Counted from the first letter of the stretch, positions 33,452 through 42,574 are shown. The stretch: DNA of 64,000 nt from Heliomicrobium undosum (GCF_009877425.1 NZ_WXEY01000001.1:357832-421831); one strand, 5' to 3'. A program made the numbers and translations. The notes: a model not told the origin generated them from the sequence alone.

Positions 33452-33649
33452 TTAATAGAGGGAGAAGACCGACCGGACCTGGTCAAAGAGATCGCTGATC
33501 AGGCGAAGGACCATGAGCGTCACCAGCGCCACACCGCTGATGGCCAACAGTTGCGCCAATTCTTCCCGTTTCGCTTCTTTCAGTATGGAATAAAAAATGG
33601 CGACGACGATGCCGATGCCGGCAATCTGAAAGATCTGCAGCATGTTCAT
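33452..33649 (-). CDS. spoIIIAC: Stage III sporulation protein AC
   Basis: 65 residues from ATG (33647-33649; GGAGGA upstream), the normal tiny size. Two TM segments: MLQIFQIAGIGIVVAIFYSIL and LLAISGVALVTLMVLRLISDLF, with the charged KEAKREE between. Related to AD. Confidence 0.93.
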   Translation of the reverse strand: MNMLQIFQIAGIGIVVAIFYSILKEAKREELAQLLAISGVALVTLMVLRLISDLFDQVRSVFSLY

Positions 33650-33665
33650 TCTCTTGTCCTCCCCC

Positions 33666-34184
33666 TCACCAAATGGCCAGGACAACAGCAGCCCCGAACA
33701 AAACGCCCCCGTAAGACCAGACTTTTGCCATCCGGGTTTCCGTCTCCCGCGCCTCACTCTCTAAACAGGCCAGGCGGTTTTTCACCTCTTCGATGCGGTG
33801 CAGTTGATCCTCTCGCGGCCCAGCGCCCAGGCCGAGGGCCAGCCGCGCCAGTTCTTCCGCGTCAGACCGCTGCAAGGGCGTGGCGGGCAGCCATAGCTCC
33901 AGCGACTGCAGCCAGATCTCCGACGCGGCCTGTCCTTCCGCCTCGCGCAAACGGCGGCCCGCTTCGGCAAAGAGCGATTTGACAGGCGCGCTGGCGGTCC
34001 GGCTTACCTGCTCCAGCGCGTCGGGCAGGTGGGTCGCCCTGTAGGCGATCTCCGTCGCCAGCATCCCCAAGGCCGATTGCAGCGACGCCAGGATCTGCTT
34101 CCGGCGGGAAAGATCCCTTGACGTCATCAGCCCTCCGGCGGAGAAGGCGCCGAGGATCAGCGCCGCGCCGACCAGTTTCCCCAT
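33666..34184 (-). CDS. spoIIIAB: Stage III sporulation protein AB
   Basis: 172 residues with terminal TM segments (LVGAALILGAFSAGGLM and VWSYGGVLFGAAVVLAIW) and a helical centre like GspF: QILASLQSALGMLATEIAYRATHLPDAL. It is thought to be the membrane platform for the SpoIIIAA ATPase. ATG with GGAGGAGGG upstream; starts inside the last 28 bases of AA. Confidence 0.94.
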   Translation of the reverse strand: MGKLVGAALILGAFSAGGLMTSRDLSRRKQILASLQSALGMLATEIAYRATHLPDALEQVSRTASAPVKSLFAEAGRRLREAEGQAASEIWLQSLELWLPATPLQRSDAEELARLALGLGAGPREDQLHRIEEVKNRLACLESEARETETRMAKVWSYGGVLFGAAVVLAIW

Positions 34185-35278
34185 GCACTTCCCTCCTCCA
34201 GACGGTTACCGTCGGCATCGTACAGGCCCTCCAACGTGCCGGGTCCCTCCCGGCGGCTGAGGACGACCAGGCGTTGAAAGACATTCCACTTCAGCATCCG
34301 CGACAGCCCCGGCCGGGTGAGCAACTCTTCCCGGTTCCGCCCATGGGCGGTGGCCAGCAGGGTGACGCCGCTGTGCACCGCTTCTTCGACAGCCAGCACA
34401 TCCTCTTCACGGCCGATCTCGTCTGTGGCCAGCACCTGCGGTCCCATCGAACGAAGCAGCCGCAATAGCCCTTCCGCCTTCGGGCAGCCGTCCAGCACAT
34501 CGGTCCGGGGACCCACGTCATTTTGGGGACAGCCGCGATAACAGGCGGCCACCTCGGAACGCTCGTCCACCAATCCGACGGTCATGCCCGGTAGACCGAT
34601 TTCCGGTCGTCCCGCGCTGATCTGCCGGATAATGTCCCGCAGCAGTGTCGTTTTCCCCCCGCTGGGCGGCGAGATGATCAACGTGGAATAAAAGACCCCC
34701 TCGCCGGCGGCAAGCAGTTGGGGCAACAGGGGATCGGCCACACCGGGAAACTGGCGGGCGATGCGGATATTTAAGGAGGAAACAGGGTGGATCGTTTTCA
34801 CCCGTCCCCCATCGAGGATCACCCGGCCGGCCAGTCCCACCCGGTGTCCGCCTGGCAGCGTTAAAAATCCCTGCCGGAACTCCTGTTCCAGCGCATAGAC
34901 GGAACAATGGGCGATGAGATGAATCGTCTGAATCAATTCTTCCTCGGTGACGGATCGCAACAGTTGATCGCCTGTCCTGCCGCAGAGGGCCAGCGGTCGC
35001 CCGGCGCGAAGCCGGATTTCCGTTATCTCATCGATCAGCCTGGGTTGGGCGACCAATAACTCAGTCAGGAGGGAACGGAGCGATGGCGCCAAGTAGGGCA
35101 GCAGCCGGGTCGTCCAGTTTGCATCAACCCCCGGGGCATTCGGCAAACTCGGCGTGCTTGGCCCGAGCGTCATCGTTTCCGCCTTGTCTGGAACGACCAT
35201 ATCCGGCAGCGTCCTGCGGGAGCCCCTTTCATCAAGGACAGCCACACCATCGGAACCGCTCGTAAGGCGCCAACGCAT
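34157..35278 (-). CDS. spoIIIAA: Stage III sporulation protein AA (secretion-type ATPase)
   Basis: 373 residues from ATG (35276-35278; AAAGGGGGGA upstream). AAA/secretion ATPase core: EITEIRLRAGRPLALCG, LNIRIARQFPGVA, Walker A SPPSGGKTTLLRDI, VDERSEVAACYRGCPQNDVG, Walker B VLATDEIGREEDV, and TAHG. The N-terminal 65 residues (Ser/Pro/Gly-rich) are extra relative to the Bacillus protein. It powers the SpoIIIA-SpoIIQ channel in the mother cell. First gene of the operon. Confidence 0.95.
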   Translation of the reverse strand: MRWRLTSGSDGVAVLDERGSRRTLPDMVVPDKAETMTLGPSTPSLPNAPGVDANWTTRLLPYLAPSLRSLLTELLVAQPRLIDEITEIRLRAGRPLALCGRTGDQLLRSVTEEELIQTIHLIAHCSVYALEQEFRQGFLTLPGGHRVGLAGRVILDGGRVKTIHPVSSLNIRIARQFPGVADPLLPQLLAAGEGVFYSTLIISPPSGGKTTLLRDIIRQISAGRPEIGLPGMTVGLVDERSEVAACYRGCPQNDVGPRTDVLDGCPKAEGLLRLLRSMGPQVLATDEIGREEDVLAVEEAVHSGVTLLATAHGRNREELLTRPGLSRMLKWNVFQRLVVLSRREGPGTLEGLYDADGNRLEEGSAWGNWSARR

Positions 35279-35302
35279 TCTTGTCCCCCCTTTCCCTACA
35301 AA

Positions 35303-35330
35303 AACATATGCCCTCCTGCCAGGATTATGC
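35303..35330 (-). promoter_or_regulatory. Candidate sigma-E promoter of spoIIIA
   Basis: On the minus strand GCATAAT (35324-35330), 13 bases, CATATGTT (35303-35310), close to the sigma-E pattern kmATATT-N14-CATACAnT. It lies between the upstream terminator and the spoIIIAA ribosome site, the only place a promoter of this operon could be. The spacer is one base short. Confidence 0.45.
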
Positions 35331-35331
35331 A

Positions 35332-35375
35332 AAAAGAGAAGGCCTCTGCCCTTATCCGGCGAGGCCTTCTCTTTT
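35332..35375 (-). terminator. Terminator between the zinc-ribbon gene and spoIIIAA
   Basis: A perfect 15-bp stem (35332-35346 with 35361-35375, 14-nt loop). On the minus strand it is followed by GCATAATCC after CTTTT; the T-run is inside the stem foot. It isolates the sporulation operon from efp. Confidence 0.75.
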
Positions 35376-35424
35376 CATATCAGGATACTGCGCGATTAAT
35401 GGTTGTGCGATTAATGGGTGGCGA

Positions 35425-35892
35425 TTAATGGGTGTGCGGGTGGTGGGCCGCATCATCACAGTCGCAGCCGCATTCCTCTTCCCCGCCCGTCAAAATCCGT
35501 TCTTCCATATCCTCGTCGCCTTCCTGGACGAAGATCACCTGACGGCAGGAGGGGCAGGTCACCTCCAGGTAGTCGTCGTCATCGAGCAGTTCGGCGTCGA
35601 AACAGACGTTTTCCTGGCAGGACGGGCAGGCGATCTCGACGATGTCCTCATCATCCTCATCGTCGTCATCTTCGTAAATGTCCTGCTCCAGTTGGAAGAG
35701 GTCGTCGTCCATGCTCTCCACAATCTCGTCGAGGCGTTCTTGTTCGGCTTTCAGCGTGTCGATGGTGTCGGCCATGTCGCCGAGCACCTGCAACATTTCG
35801 GTGAGCAAGCGCCCTTCCCGGGAACTGGCCCCCACGTTCATGCCCTCTGCCAAACCTTGCAGGTAGGAGATGCGCTGGCGTAACTTTTGCAA
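35425..35892 (-). CDS. CD1247-like acidic zinc-ribbon protein
   Basis: 155 residues, TTG start (35890-35892) with GGGAGGG upstream. An N-terminal helical part (LRQRISYLQGLAEGMNVGASSREGRLLTEMLQVLGDMADTI, then a coiled coil LKAEQERLDEIVESMDDDLFQLE) is conserved in clostridial 'CD1247' proteins. A very acidic linker precedes two CPSC knuckles (CPSCQENVCFD and CPSCRQVIFV) that should bind one zinc. The tail ECGCDCDDAAHHPHTH offers further metal ligands. Function unknown; cotranscribed with efp (88-base gap). Confidence 0.8.
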   Translation of the reverse strand: MQKLRQRISYLQGLAEGMNVGASSREGRLLTEMLQVLGDMADTIDTLKAEQERLDEIVESMDDDLFQLEQDIYEDDDDEDDEDIVEIACPSCQENVCFDAELLDDDDYLEVTCPSCRQVIFVQEGDEDMEERILTGGEEECGCDCDDAAHHPHTH

Positions 35893-35980
35893 AACAAAAT
35901 CCCTCCCGGATCCTTCGGATTGCCATCGGCTATCCGTAGTATCTCCGGGAGGGATCGATCTTAGGCACGATTTGACTCTC

Positions 35981-36541
35981 TTAGGCGCGGGAAACGTAAG
36001 CCCCCGTCCGGGTGTCGATGATCAGCATTTCCCCTTCGTTGATGAAGAAAGGAACCTGAACGATGGCGCCCGTTTCCAGAGTGGCCGGCTTGCTGCCGCC
36101 GGTGGCGGTATCGCCGCGGATACCCGGTTCGGTGGCGACGACTTTCAGTTCGACCGAGTTGGGCAGTTCGACGCCCATCAGGTTGCCGTTCCAGGTGAGC
36201 ACATGGACGTTCATGTTTTCCTTCAGGAAGCGCAGTTGCTCTTCGATCTGGTTGCGCTGCAGGGTGATCTGCTCGAAGTTCTCTACATCCATGAAGGTGT
36301 AGGACTCGTCGGCATCGCTGTAGAGATACTGCATCTGACGGCGTTCGAGGCGGGCCTTGGGCACTTTTTCACCGGCCCGGAAGGTGCGTTCCACCACGGA
36401 ACCGGTCTTGATGTTTTTCAGCTTCGTCCGCACGAAGGCGGCGCCTTTGCCAGGCTTGACGTGCTGGAATTCGATGACGACAAAGGCGTCGCCGTCCAAT
36501 TCGATCGTCGAACCCGTCCGGAAATCGTTAGATGAGATCAT
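35981..36541 (-). CDS. efp: Translation elongation factor P
   Basis: 186 residues, full length. KOW-like domain 1 with [17 protein letters not shown] (K32 at the tip, the residue modified in Firmicutes), two OB domains with [20 protein letters not shown] and the C-terminal signature [31 protein letters not shown] rescues ribosomes stalled at polyproline, which are frequent in this proteome (pilus tail, SpoIIIAH linker). 213 non-coding bases with short inverted repeats separate it from pepP. Confidence 0.97.
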   Translation of the reverse strand: MISSNDFRTGSTIELDGDAFVVIEFQHVKPGKGAAFVRTKLKNIKTGSVVERTFRAGEKVPKARLERRQMQYLYSDADESYTFMDVENFEQITLQRNQIEEQLRFLKENMNVHVLTWNGNLMGVELPNSVELKVVATEPGIRGDTATGGSKPATLETGAIVQVPFFINEGEMLIIDTRTGAYVSRA

Positions 36542-36754
36542 GGACGAAAAATGCTCCTTCCCCTTGTTAGATGCCGAATCTGGCAGTCGGATGATGTATG
36601 ATCATGAAAGCTTGCGCGCCGGAGCGGTCTTGCAGACGCTCCCGCTGCAGGCAACTTTCCTTTTGGAAAAAGACCTCTTAACTCCTCTTATTGGAAAAAG
36701 CTTTTTTTCGAAAAAACCTTTGTAGATATAAACCGTTGTAGATGAAAAACCGCT

Positions 36755-37933
36755 TTACAGGACGAGCAGTTCCTTCGGCGACGTCGTCAGGTTGCGGTTG
36801 CCGCCGGACGTGACGATGACCAGGTCTTCAATGCGGACGCCGCCCCAACCGGGAATGTAAATCCCCGGTTCCACCGTGACCGCGTGGCCCGGTTCGAGGA
36901 TATCCTCAGATAGGATGGACAGGCGCGGGTTTTCATGGACGACCAGCCCAACGCCGTGACCGAGGCCGTGACCGAAGCGGTCGCCGTAACCGGCCTGGTC
37001 GATCACATCGCGGGCGATCCGGTCGATGTCCCGCCCGCTCTTTCCCGGCGCGATGGCGGCCAGCGCCCGTTCCTGGGCTTCGAGGACCGTCTCATAGACC
37101 TTGCGCTGCTCTGCCGACGGCTGGCCGAAGATCACCGTCCGGGTCATATCGGAACAGTAGCCGTCCAGGATGCAGCCGAAGTCCAGGGTGATCAGTTCCC
37201 CCGTCCCGATGGTCTTGTCGGAAGCGACCCCATGGGGCAGCGCCGACCGTTCGCCCGACGCGACGATGAACTCGAAGGAGACACCCTGGGCGCCCTCGCG
37301 ACGGAGAAAAAACTCCAGTTCCAGTGCCACATCCCGCTCGGCCATCCCCGGCCGCATGCAGCCCAGAATATGTTGAAACCCCCGGTCGGCCAACGCCGCC
37401 GCACGGGCGATCGCCGCCTGTTCCCCTTCGTCTTTCACGGCCCGGAGCGACTCCACCATCCCCTTACGGGGAACCCAGCGGATCGCAGGCAACGCTGTCT
37501 CCAGCTTCTGCTGCTGTTCGAGGGTGACCACGTCGCTCTCGACGGCGATGTTTCGCCAGCCGCGGTCGGCGACAGCCTCCTGGAGCGCCTCCGTCCAAGC
37601 GCCTTTTTGCCGGATGAGCGTCCAATCCGGCGTTTGCTTGCTCGCCTGCTCCCAGTAACGAAAATCCGTGGCCAGCCACTGTCCCTCCCGGTCGACGAGC
37701 AAAAAGCCGGCCGTTCCCGTGAAGCCGGAGAGATAACGGCGGTTTACTGGTGAAAGGATCAGCAGGGCGTCGATGCCGTCATCCCAGCGCTGGCGCAGTC
37801 GCGTGATCCTGGACTGGGCATCCCGCTCCTGCGATTCTTGGCGTTGCTCCAGGCAGTCTTGTTGAAGAGAACGCTCTTTAAACGGTTGTGCTTCAAGGGG
37901 CCGCTCACACAGGGACCGCTCGTCGCGAGTCAC
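36755..37933 (-). CDS. pepP: Xaa-Pro aminopeptidase family M24B
   Basis: 392 residues. Pita-bread metallopeptidase: metal ligands in [18 protein letters not shown] (two Asp), [11 protein letters not shown] (His), [17 protein letters not shown] (two Glu). The N-terminal creatinase-like domain begins around residue 40 ([31 protein letters not shown]). The first 38 residues are a Gln/Glu/Arg-rich extension that may be an artefact of an upstream start, but the GTG overlaps the aroQ stop (GTGA) and suits coupled translation. Position between aroQ and efp matches Bacillus yqhT. Confidence 0.92.
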   Translation of the reverse strand: MTRDERSLCERPLEAQPFKERSLQQDCLEQRQESQERDAQSRITRLRQRWDDGIDALLILSPVNRRYLSGFTGTAGFLLVDREGQWLATDFRYWEQASKQTPDWTLIRQKGAWTEALQEAVADRGWRNIAVESDVVTLEQQQKLETALPAIRWVPRKGMVESLRAVKDEGEQAAIARAAALADRGFQHILGCMRPGMAERDVALELEFFLRREGAQGVSFEFIVASGERSALPHGVASDKTIGTGELITLDFGCILDGYCSDMTRTVIFGQPSAEQRKVYETVLEAQERALAAIAPGKSGRDIDRIARDVIDQAGYGDRFGHGLGHGVGLVVHENPRLSILSEDILEPGHAVTVEPGIYIPGWGGVRIEDLVIVTSGGNRNLTTSPKELLVL

Positions 37934-38388
37934 GCCGTGGCCCCCTTCCGGACCGTCAGGTAATGGCGAGCCGCCTCCATGGCCAGCCGGTAGCCGTCAG
38001 CGCCGAAACCGGCGAGCTGCCCGATGGCGATGGGGGCGATGAAGGAGTGGTGACGAAACTCTTCCCTGGCGTGGATGTTGCTGAGGTGCACCTCAATCAC
38101 CGGGATGGCGACGCCGGTGAGGGCGTCCCGCAACGCGATGGAGGTATGGGTGTAGGCGCCGGGGTTGATGATGATCAGATCGACCCGCCCAAAGGCGTTG
38201 TGGATGCAGTCAATCAATGCGCCTTCATGATTCGACTGAAAACAGACAACCTCCCAGCCCCAACTCCGGCCGAGGGCGCTGACGGCATCCTCGATCTCCG
38301 CCAGCGTCGTCGTACCATACTGGGCCGGCTCGCGGCGACCCAACAGATTCAGGTTCGGACCGTTGAGCAGCAAAATGCGCGCGTTCAG
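37930..38388 (-). CDS. aroQ: Type II 3-dehydroquinate dehydratase, probable CTG start
   Basis: Small dodecameric enzyme type: [35 protein letters not shown], the catalytic His region [38 protein letters not shown], and [13 protein letters not shown]. Third step of the shikimate pathway; other steps are at 57588-61646. A TTG at 38371-38373 would start at LLLNGP but lacks a ribosome site, whereas a CTG at 38386-38388 follows GGGGGA at six bases, giving 152 residues beginning [14 protein letters not shown]. No ATG/GTG/TTG exists in frame with a site. Confidence 0.9.
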   Translation of the reverse strand: MNARILLLNGPNLNLLGRREPAQYGTTTLAEIEDAVSALGRSWGWEVVCFQSNHEGALIDCIHNAFGRVDLIIINPGAYTHTSIALRDALTGVAIPVIEVHLSNIHAREEFRHHSFIAPIAIGQLAGFGADGYRLAMEAARHYLTVRKGATA

Positions 38389-38446
38389 GCGAGATCCCCC
38401 ATTTCCTTCAGCATTTTACCACAAAAGCCCCGGCCGCAACAACGAG

Positions 38447-39793
38447 TTACGCGCCGCTGATGGCCATTTCTTTGGCGCGCAGCGTCGGCGCCCCCTTGCC
38501 GATGAAGAAGGTCAGATCGCTGCCCACGCCGTCGATACCCCCCAGCCAGTCGAGGAGGTTGCCGGCGATGGCCACGCCCCGGACCGGCCGGGTTAACTGG
38601 CCCTGCTCGATCAAGAGACCGGCGGCGCCGACAGAAAAATCGCCCGAGATGGGGTTGGCCGTGTGCATGCCCATCACCTCGGTGACGTAGAATCCGGACT
38701 CGATCTCGCCGATCAGTTCGCTGGGCGGGCGGTCGCCGGCCTGCAGGTAAAAGTTGGTCGTCCCCACTTCGGGCGTTCCCCGGAAAGAACCTCTCGATCC
38801 GTTGCCCGTCGACGCCGCCCCCTCTTTGGCCGCCGTGTAGGTGTTGTGCAGGTAGCCCTGGAGGGTGCCCTTGTCGATCAAGACCGTTCGCGAGGTGGGG
38901 ACGCCTTCGCCGTCAAAAGGCGCCGAGAGGATCCGCCCTTCCATGCGGCCGTCATCGATGACGGTCACCTCGGCGGATGCGATCGGCTGTCCCTTTTTCC
39001 CAGCAAAGAGCGACTTCCCTTTCTGGACGGCCTCGGCTGTCAGCGAGGGCGCCAATACGCCGAGAAACTGAGTGGCCACGTAAGGGTCGAAGACGACTGG
39101 CGCGCGCCGTGACGACACGGGCTTGGCGCCGAGCATGCGCAGCGCCTTTTCGGCCGCCTCCTTGCCGATCTTCTGGGGATCGATGCCGTCGAAGCTCAAA
39201 CCGTAGGAGAGGGAAAAGCCCGTCTGGCTCTCGCCGTTCTCCTCTGCCACTAGGTAGGCATATCCGCCGCAGTAGGCGCCCTGGTACGCCACGTCGACGC
39301 CCTGCGAGTTAATGATCGTCACCGTGTACTCCGCATCGGCGTAGCTGGAACGCTCGATGATCTTGATCCGGGGGTCGACGGCCTTGGCTGTCGCCTCTAT
39401 CGTTTTGGCCAGTTCGATCTTTTGCTCCACCGGGATCCCGGCGATGGCCGGGTCGTAGGTTCTAACATCCGGATATTGGCCCGCCTTGCCGGGGAGCTCC
39501 CGGAAGCGATCCTCCGCAGTCCAGCGGGCATTGGCCAGCGCCCGGTCGACCGTCGCCTCCAGCGCCTTATCCGAAAGGTCGGACGTAAAGGAGTAGCCCA
39601 TCTTGCCGCCCTGGAAGACGCGGATGCCGATGCCGCGATCCTCGGCCAGCTTCATCGTTTCCACGATGCCTTTGGAGACATCGATGGACAGTTCTTTGGA
39701 GTCAAGGCCGTAGGCTTCCGACTGGTTGGCGCCCTTCGCCTGGGCCTTTTCGACCATCTGGCGGGCCAGTTCCCGCATCGCAACTTGACTCAC
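38447..39793 (-). CDS. pmbA: PmbA/TldE-family protein
   Basis: 448 residues from GTG (39791-39793), seven bases after GGGGAGG. Family features: VETMKLAEDRGIGIRVFQGGKMGYSFTSDL in the N-terminal half and DNGxxEG-like DDGRMEGRILSAPFDGEGVPTSRTVLIDKGTLQGYLHNTYTA in the C-terminal half; no HExxxH, as expected for the TldE partner. With TldD it forms a heterodimeric metallopeptidase that cleaves unfolded peptides. 100 bases separate it from tldD. Confidence 0.93.
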   Translation of the reverse strand: MSQVAMRELARQMVEKAQAKGANQSEAYGLDSKELSIDVSKGIVETMKLAEDRGIGIRVFQGGKMGYSFTSDLSDKALEATVDRALANARWTAEDRFRELPGKAGQYPDVRTYDPAIAGIPVEQKIELAKTIEATAKAVDPRIKIIERSSYADAEYTVTIINSQGVDVAYQGAYCGGYAYLVAEENGESQTGFSLSYGLSFDGIDPQKIGKEAAEKALRMLGAKPVSSRRAPVVFDPYVATQFLGVLAPSLTAEAVQKGKSLFAGKKGQPIASAEVTVIDDGRMEGRILSAPFDGEGVPTSRTVLIDKGTLQGYLHNTYTAAKEGAASTGNGSRGSFRGTPEVGTTNFYLQAGDRPPSELIGEIESGFYVTEVMGMHTANPISGDFSVGAAGLLIEQGQLTRPVRGVAIAGNLLDWLGGIDGVGSDLTFFIGKGAPTLRAKEMAISGA

Positions 39794-39893
39794 CGCCACA
39801 CCTCCCCGTTGTCAGTTTGCCCACTCGGGCAAATCCCTTGCCATCCCGGCAAAAAAGCCACACCCGCAGAAAACGGGCATGGCCCCATGGGTG

Positions 39894-41438
39894 TTACAGG
39901 CGCCGGATCCGGCCGTTAGGATTGTTCAGCAGTTCCGAGGCGGAAAGGCGACGCAGTTCGCCACCGGCGCCACCACCTCCATTGGCGCTGTTGCCGCCCG
40001 CGCCGACCGGCACGTCCGCCTGCCCATCGTCATCGTCGCGCTCCGTAGCGCCCGTTCCCCCAACGATCAGGGAGGTGATGCGCAGCGTCGGCTGGGCGTC
40101 CGAGACAGGCGCCCCTTGGCCGTCTTTGCCGCAGGTGCCGATGGCGAAGCCGAGGTCGTTGCCGACCCGGTCGATCCGCCGCAACACCTCCGGCCCGTTG
40201 CCGGTCAGGGTGGCGCCGCGCACAGCCGCAGCGATCTCGCCGTTTTCAATCAGATAGCCTTCCGCCACATCGAAAACGAAATCGCCGTTGGTCGTATTCA
40301 CCTGGCCGCCGCCCATCTTCTTGACGAAGAGACCCCGCTTCGTATCCTTGATGATCTTTTCCGGGATTTCGTCGCCGGAAGCGATCAGGGTGTTGGTCAT
40401 GCGCGGCAGGGGCTTGTGCTGGTAGGACTCGCGACGGCCGTTGCCCGTAGGGGGACGCTTATCCTTCCCCGCCGTAAAGCGGTCGTGCATGAACCCCTTG
40501 AGAATGCCCTTTTCGATGAGCACGTTCTTCTGTCCCGGCGTCCCCTCGTCGTCAAAACGGAGGGTTCCATACTTGCCGGCGATGGTGCCGTCGTCGATGA
40601 CCGTCACCAGCGGCGACGCCACCGCCTGCCCCTCTTTGCCGGCATAAACAGAGAGCCCCTTCTGGACTAGGTCGGCCTCCAAGCCGTGGCCGCAAGCCTC
40701 ATGGACCATGGTGCCCCCGGCGGCGCTGGACATGACGACCGGCATCTTCCCTGACGGGGCCGGTTTGGCCGTCAGCATCAACAACGCCCGGTCTACGGCC
40801 GCCTGGGCCAACGCCTCCGGATCGCGCTCCTTGAAAATCTCAAAACCCTTCGCGCCGCCCAAGGCCTCATAGCCCGTCTGGATGACGGCCCCGTCTGCCG
40901 CCACGGCGTGGACGACAAAGCGGGTGCGGATCCGCTCATCCTCGATGTAGTCGCCCTCCGAGTTGGCGATGGTCACCTGCTGGACCACATCGCCGTAACC
41001 GACGGTCACCTGTTTGATCCGGTCATCGATGTTGCGGGCATGGCGGTTGGCCCGCATCACCTGCTCCACCTTGTCTTCGATCGCCACCTGATCGGGACGC
41101 GATTCGATGACCAGGTCCACCGGTGATGTTCGCCGCGTCAGGTCGATGGAACGGGACGCCGCCCCGCCGCGTGCGGCGTGACTTGCCACCTTGGCCGCAT
41201 GGCTGAGGCCCTCCAGGCTGAGGTCGTTCGTGTAGGCGTAGGCCGTCGACTCCCCGGCGATGACGCGGATGCCGGCGCCGATATCGGTTCCCGAATTGAT
41301 CCGCTCAATCTTGTTGTCCTCGCAGCCGATCCCATTGACCGACTTCTTCTCGATGAAGACATCGGCAAAATCAGCGCCCTGGCGCAGGGCGATCTGAAGC
41401 ACATCCCGCAGATCGTCGACAGCGGGTCGATGAATCAA
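39894..41438 (-). CDS. tldD: TldD-family metallopeptidase
   Basis: 514 residues from TTG (41436-41438; GGAGGGGGA six bases upstream). The active-site helix is MVHEACGHGLEAD with the HExxxH motif at about 246-251; VTVIDDGTIAGKYGTLRFDDEGTP and LYV-type C-terminal Cys (GTCGKDGQG) complete the family pattern. A Gly/Asp-rich tail of about 50 residues after SLIVGG is unusual. Partner of the adjacent PmbA; in E. coli this pair matures microcin B17 and degrades CcdA. No RiPP precursor is visible nearby. Confidence 0.93.
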   Translation of the reverse strand: MIHRPAVDDLRDVLQIALRQGADFADVFIEKKSVNGIGCEDNKIERINSGTDIGAGIRVIAGESTAYAYTNDLSLEGLSHAAKVASHAARGGAASRSIDLTRRTSPVDLVIESRPDQVAIEDKVEQVMRANRHARNIDDRIKQVTVGYGDVVQQVTIANSEGDYIEDERIRTRFVVHAVAADGAVIQTGYEALGGAKGFEIFKERDPEALAQAAVDRALLMLTAKPAPSGKMPVVMSSAAGGTMVHEACGHGLEADLVQKGLSVYAGKEGQAVASPLVTVIDDGTIAGKYGTLRFDDEGTPGQKNVLIEKGILKGFMHDRFTAGKDKRPPTGNGRRESYQHKPLPRMTNTLIASGDEIPEKIIKDTKRGLFVKKMGGGQVNTTNGDFVFDVAEGYLIENGEIAAAVRGATLTGNGPEVLRRIDRVGNDLGFAIGTCGKDGQGAPVSDAQPTLRITSLIVGGTGATERDDDDGQADVPVGAGGNSANGGGGAGGELRRLSASELLNNPNGRIRRL

Positions 41439-41457
41439 AGGGCTTCCCCCTCCAGTC

Positions 41458-41775
41458 CTATTCGTCGCCACCCGCACGGGGCCGTTCCTCCGCCTCCAGG
41501 GTGATCTCCGGTCTCGGATGACGGGGGTTCTGGGCGACGAGCATCATTCCATGGGCAATGGCGCCGATGACATCGACACGGAACTGATTGACCAGCATAT
41601 TGATCTTGGAATAGACTTCCCCTTTGGTGGTGACGACATACCGTGGCGGGAGGCGGTTCAATGCCGCTGCCATGATATCCATCCGGCATTGGCTGCAGCG
41701 GCAGACTTCAGGATGCTGGGCCAGCAGATCGTCAAGAAAGTTTTCGACGACGCCTTCCATGAGATTGTGAATCAT
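41458..41775 (-). CDS. comFB: Late competence protein ComFB family
   Basis: 105 residues from ATG (41773-41775; GGGGGAGG upstream). ComFB fold: HNLMEGVVENFLDDLLAQHPEVCRCSQCRMDIMAAALNRLPPRYVVTTKGEVYSKINMLVNQFRVDVIGAI; the CRCSQC motif probably binds zinc. Homologues in cyanobacteria bind cyclic dinucleotides and affect natural competence and pili. It directly follows the pilin genes of operon A, supporting a DNA-uptake role. Confidence 0.88.
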   Translation of the reverse strand: MIHNLMEGVVENFLDDLLAQHPEVCRCSQCRMDIMAAALNRLPPRYVVTTKGEVYSKINMLVNQFRVDVIGAIAHGMMLVAQNPRHPRPEITLEAEERPRAGGDE

Positions 41776-41874
41776 CGTGTACCTCCCCCGGTCACACCGG
41801 AAATCGTATGGGCAATCACAAAAACGGGGCCCGCGATGGGCTCTTTGGGGATGCTCGCTCAATCGTTATGGAAC

Positions 41875-42381
41875 TTATGGAACAACGCCGCGAGGGACGA
41901 CTACGGTAGAAAGTTCGACGAAGGAACGAGAGTTCCTCCTGTGGCCGGCCTGCTTTACCATTATTTGAATGGGCGCTTCGACCGAACCGGGAGATGCCGT
42001 CAGCCGTGTGACGCGCAAACTTTCGATTCCCGAAGCGAGCGGCTTCTTGTCGGCTCCTTCCCGTCGCTGGATCGTGCCCGCCTCCAGGGTGTAGCGCACA
42101 TCATTCCATAAAAAGCCCCCTGAACTTTTCTCCACGAAGACCTGGCAGTCCACGCTACTGCCGCCGTCGTAGATGCGGATGTTGCGCCCGTAGCGCAAAT
42201 CCCTGGCCATCCAGGACAAGACCCAGCGAACACCGCTGTTCCCCTCCATGCGATGGCTCTCCACACTGACGACAGACATACCCGTGTTGAGCAAGCGCTG
42301 GCCCATCAGGAGCAGGATGCCCGCGATGGTCATGGCCAGCGCCACCTCGACCAGCGTCATCCCCGCATCCCCCTTTTGCAA
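41875..42381 (-). CDS. Minor pilin (GspJ/PilW-like)
   Basis: 168 residues if started at TTG (42379-42381), preceded by GGGGGG at nine bases, giving the short leader MQKGDAG before the prepilin cleavage site and the helix MTLVEVALAMTIAGILLLMGQRLL with Glu5. The soluble domain (RWVLSWMARDLRYGRNIRIYDG, SIESLRVTRL) resembles GspJ/ComGF. The frame is open 150 bases farther up because of a 24-base tandem repeat. Last pilin of operon A. Confidence 0.75.
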   Translation of the reverse strand: MQKGDAGMTLVEVALAMTIAGILLLMGQRLLNTGMSVVSVESHRMEGNSGVRWVLSWMARDLRYGRNIRIYDGGSSVDCQVFVEKSSGGFLWNDVRYTLEAGTIQRREGADKKPLASGIESLRVTRLTASPGSVEAPIQIMVKQAGHRRNSRSFVELSTVVVPRGVVP

Positions 42382-42475
42382 ATGCTTCGTCCCCCCTATC
42401 AGCCAACGCTTCGTCTCTCCTATTCGCAAACGCTTCGCATCCCTAATCGACGGCACTTCGCTTCCCCTTCCCGCC
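42376..42475. repeat. About four copies of a 24-base tandem repeat
   Basis: Degenerate units each built around (A)ACGCTTCG followed by a pyrimidine-rich half; on the minus strand they translate to eight-residue units such as AKRLRIGE and TKRWLIGG and repeat a ribosome-site-like purine block (AGGAGA, AGGGGGG). They lie immediately before the minor pilin start. Confidence 0.5.
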
Positions 42476-42574
42476 AACACTTCAGCCGGCAGACCTTTCA
42501 CCGAACCTACGTGATAATCTCCCATAACTCCCGGCAAGGACCCTTACCTGTCATCTTCGCTGTCCTGCCGGTGT

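Noticed and set aside
39894..41438. RiPP (microcin-like) cluster around tldD/pmbA
   Set aside because: No precursor peptide, cyclodehydratase or dedicated exporter is present; tldD/pmbA are common housekeeping genes.
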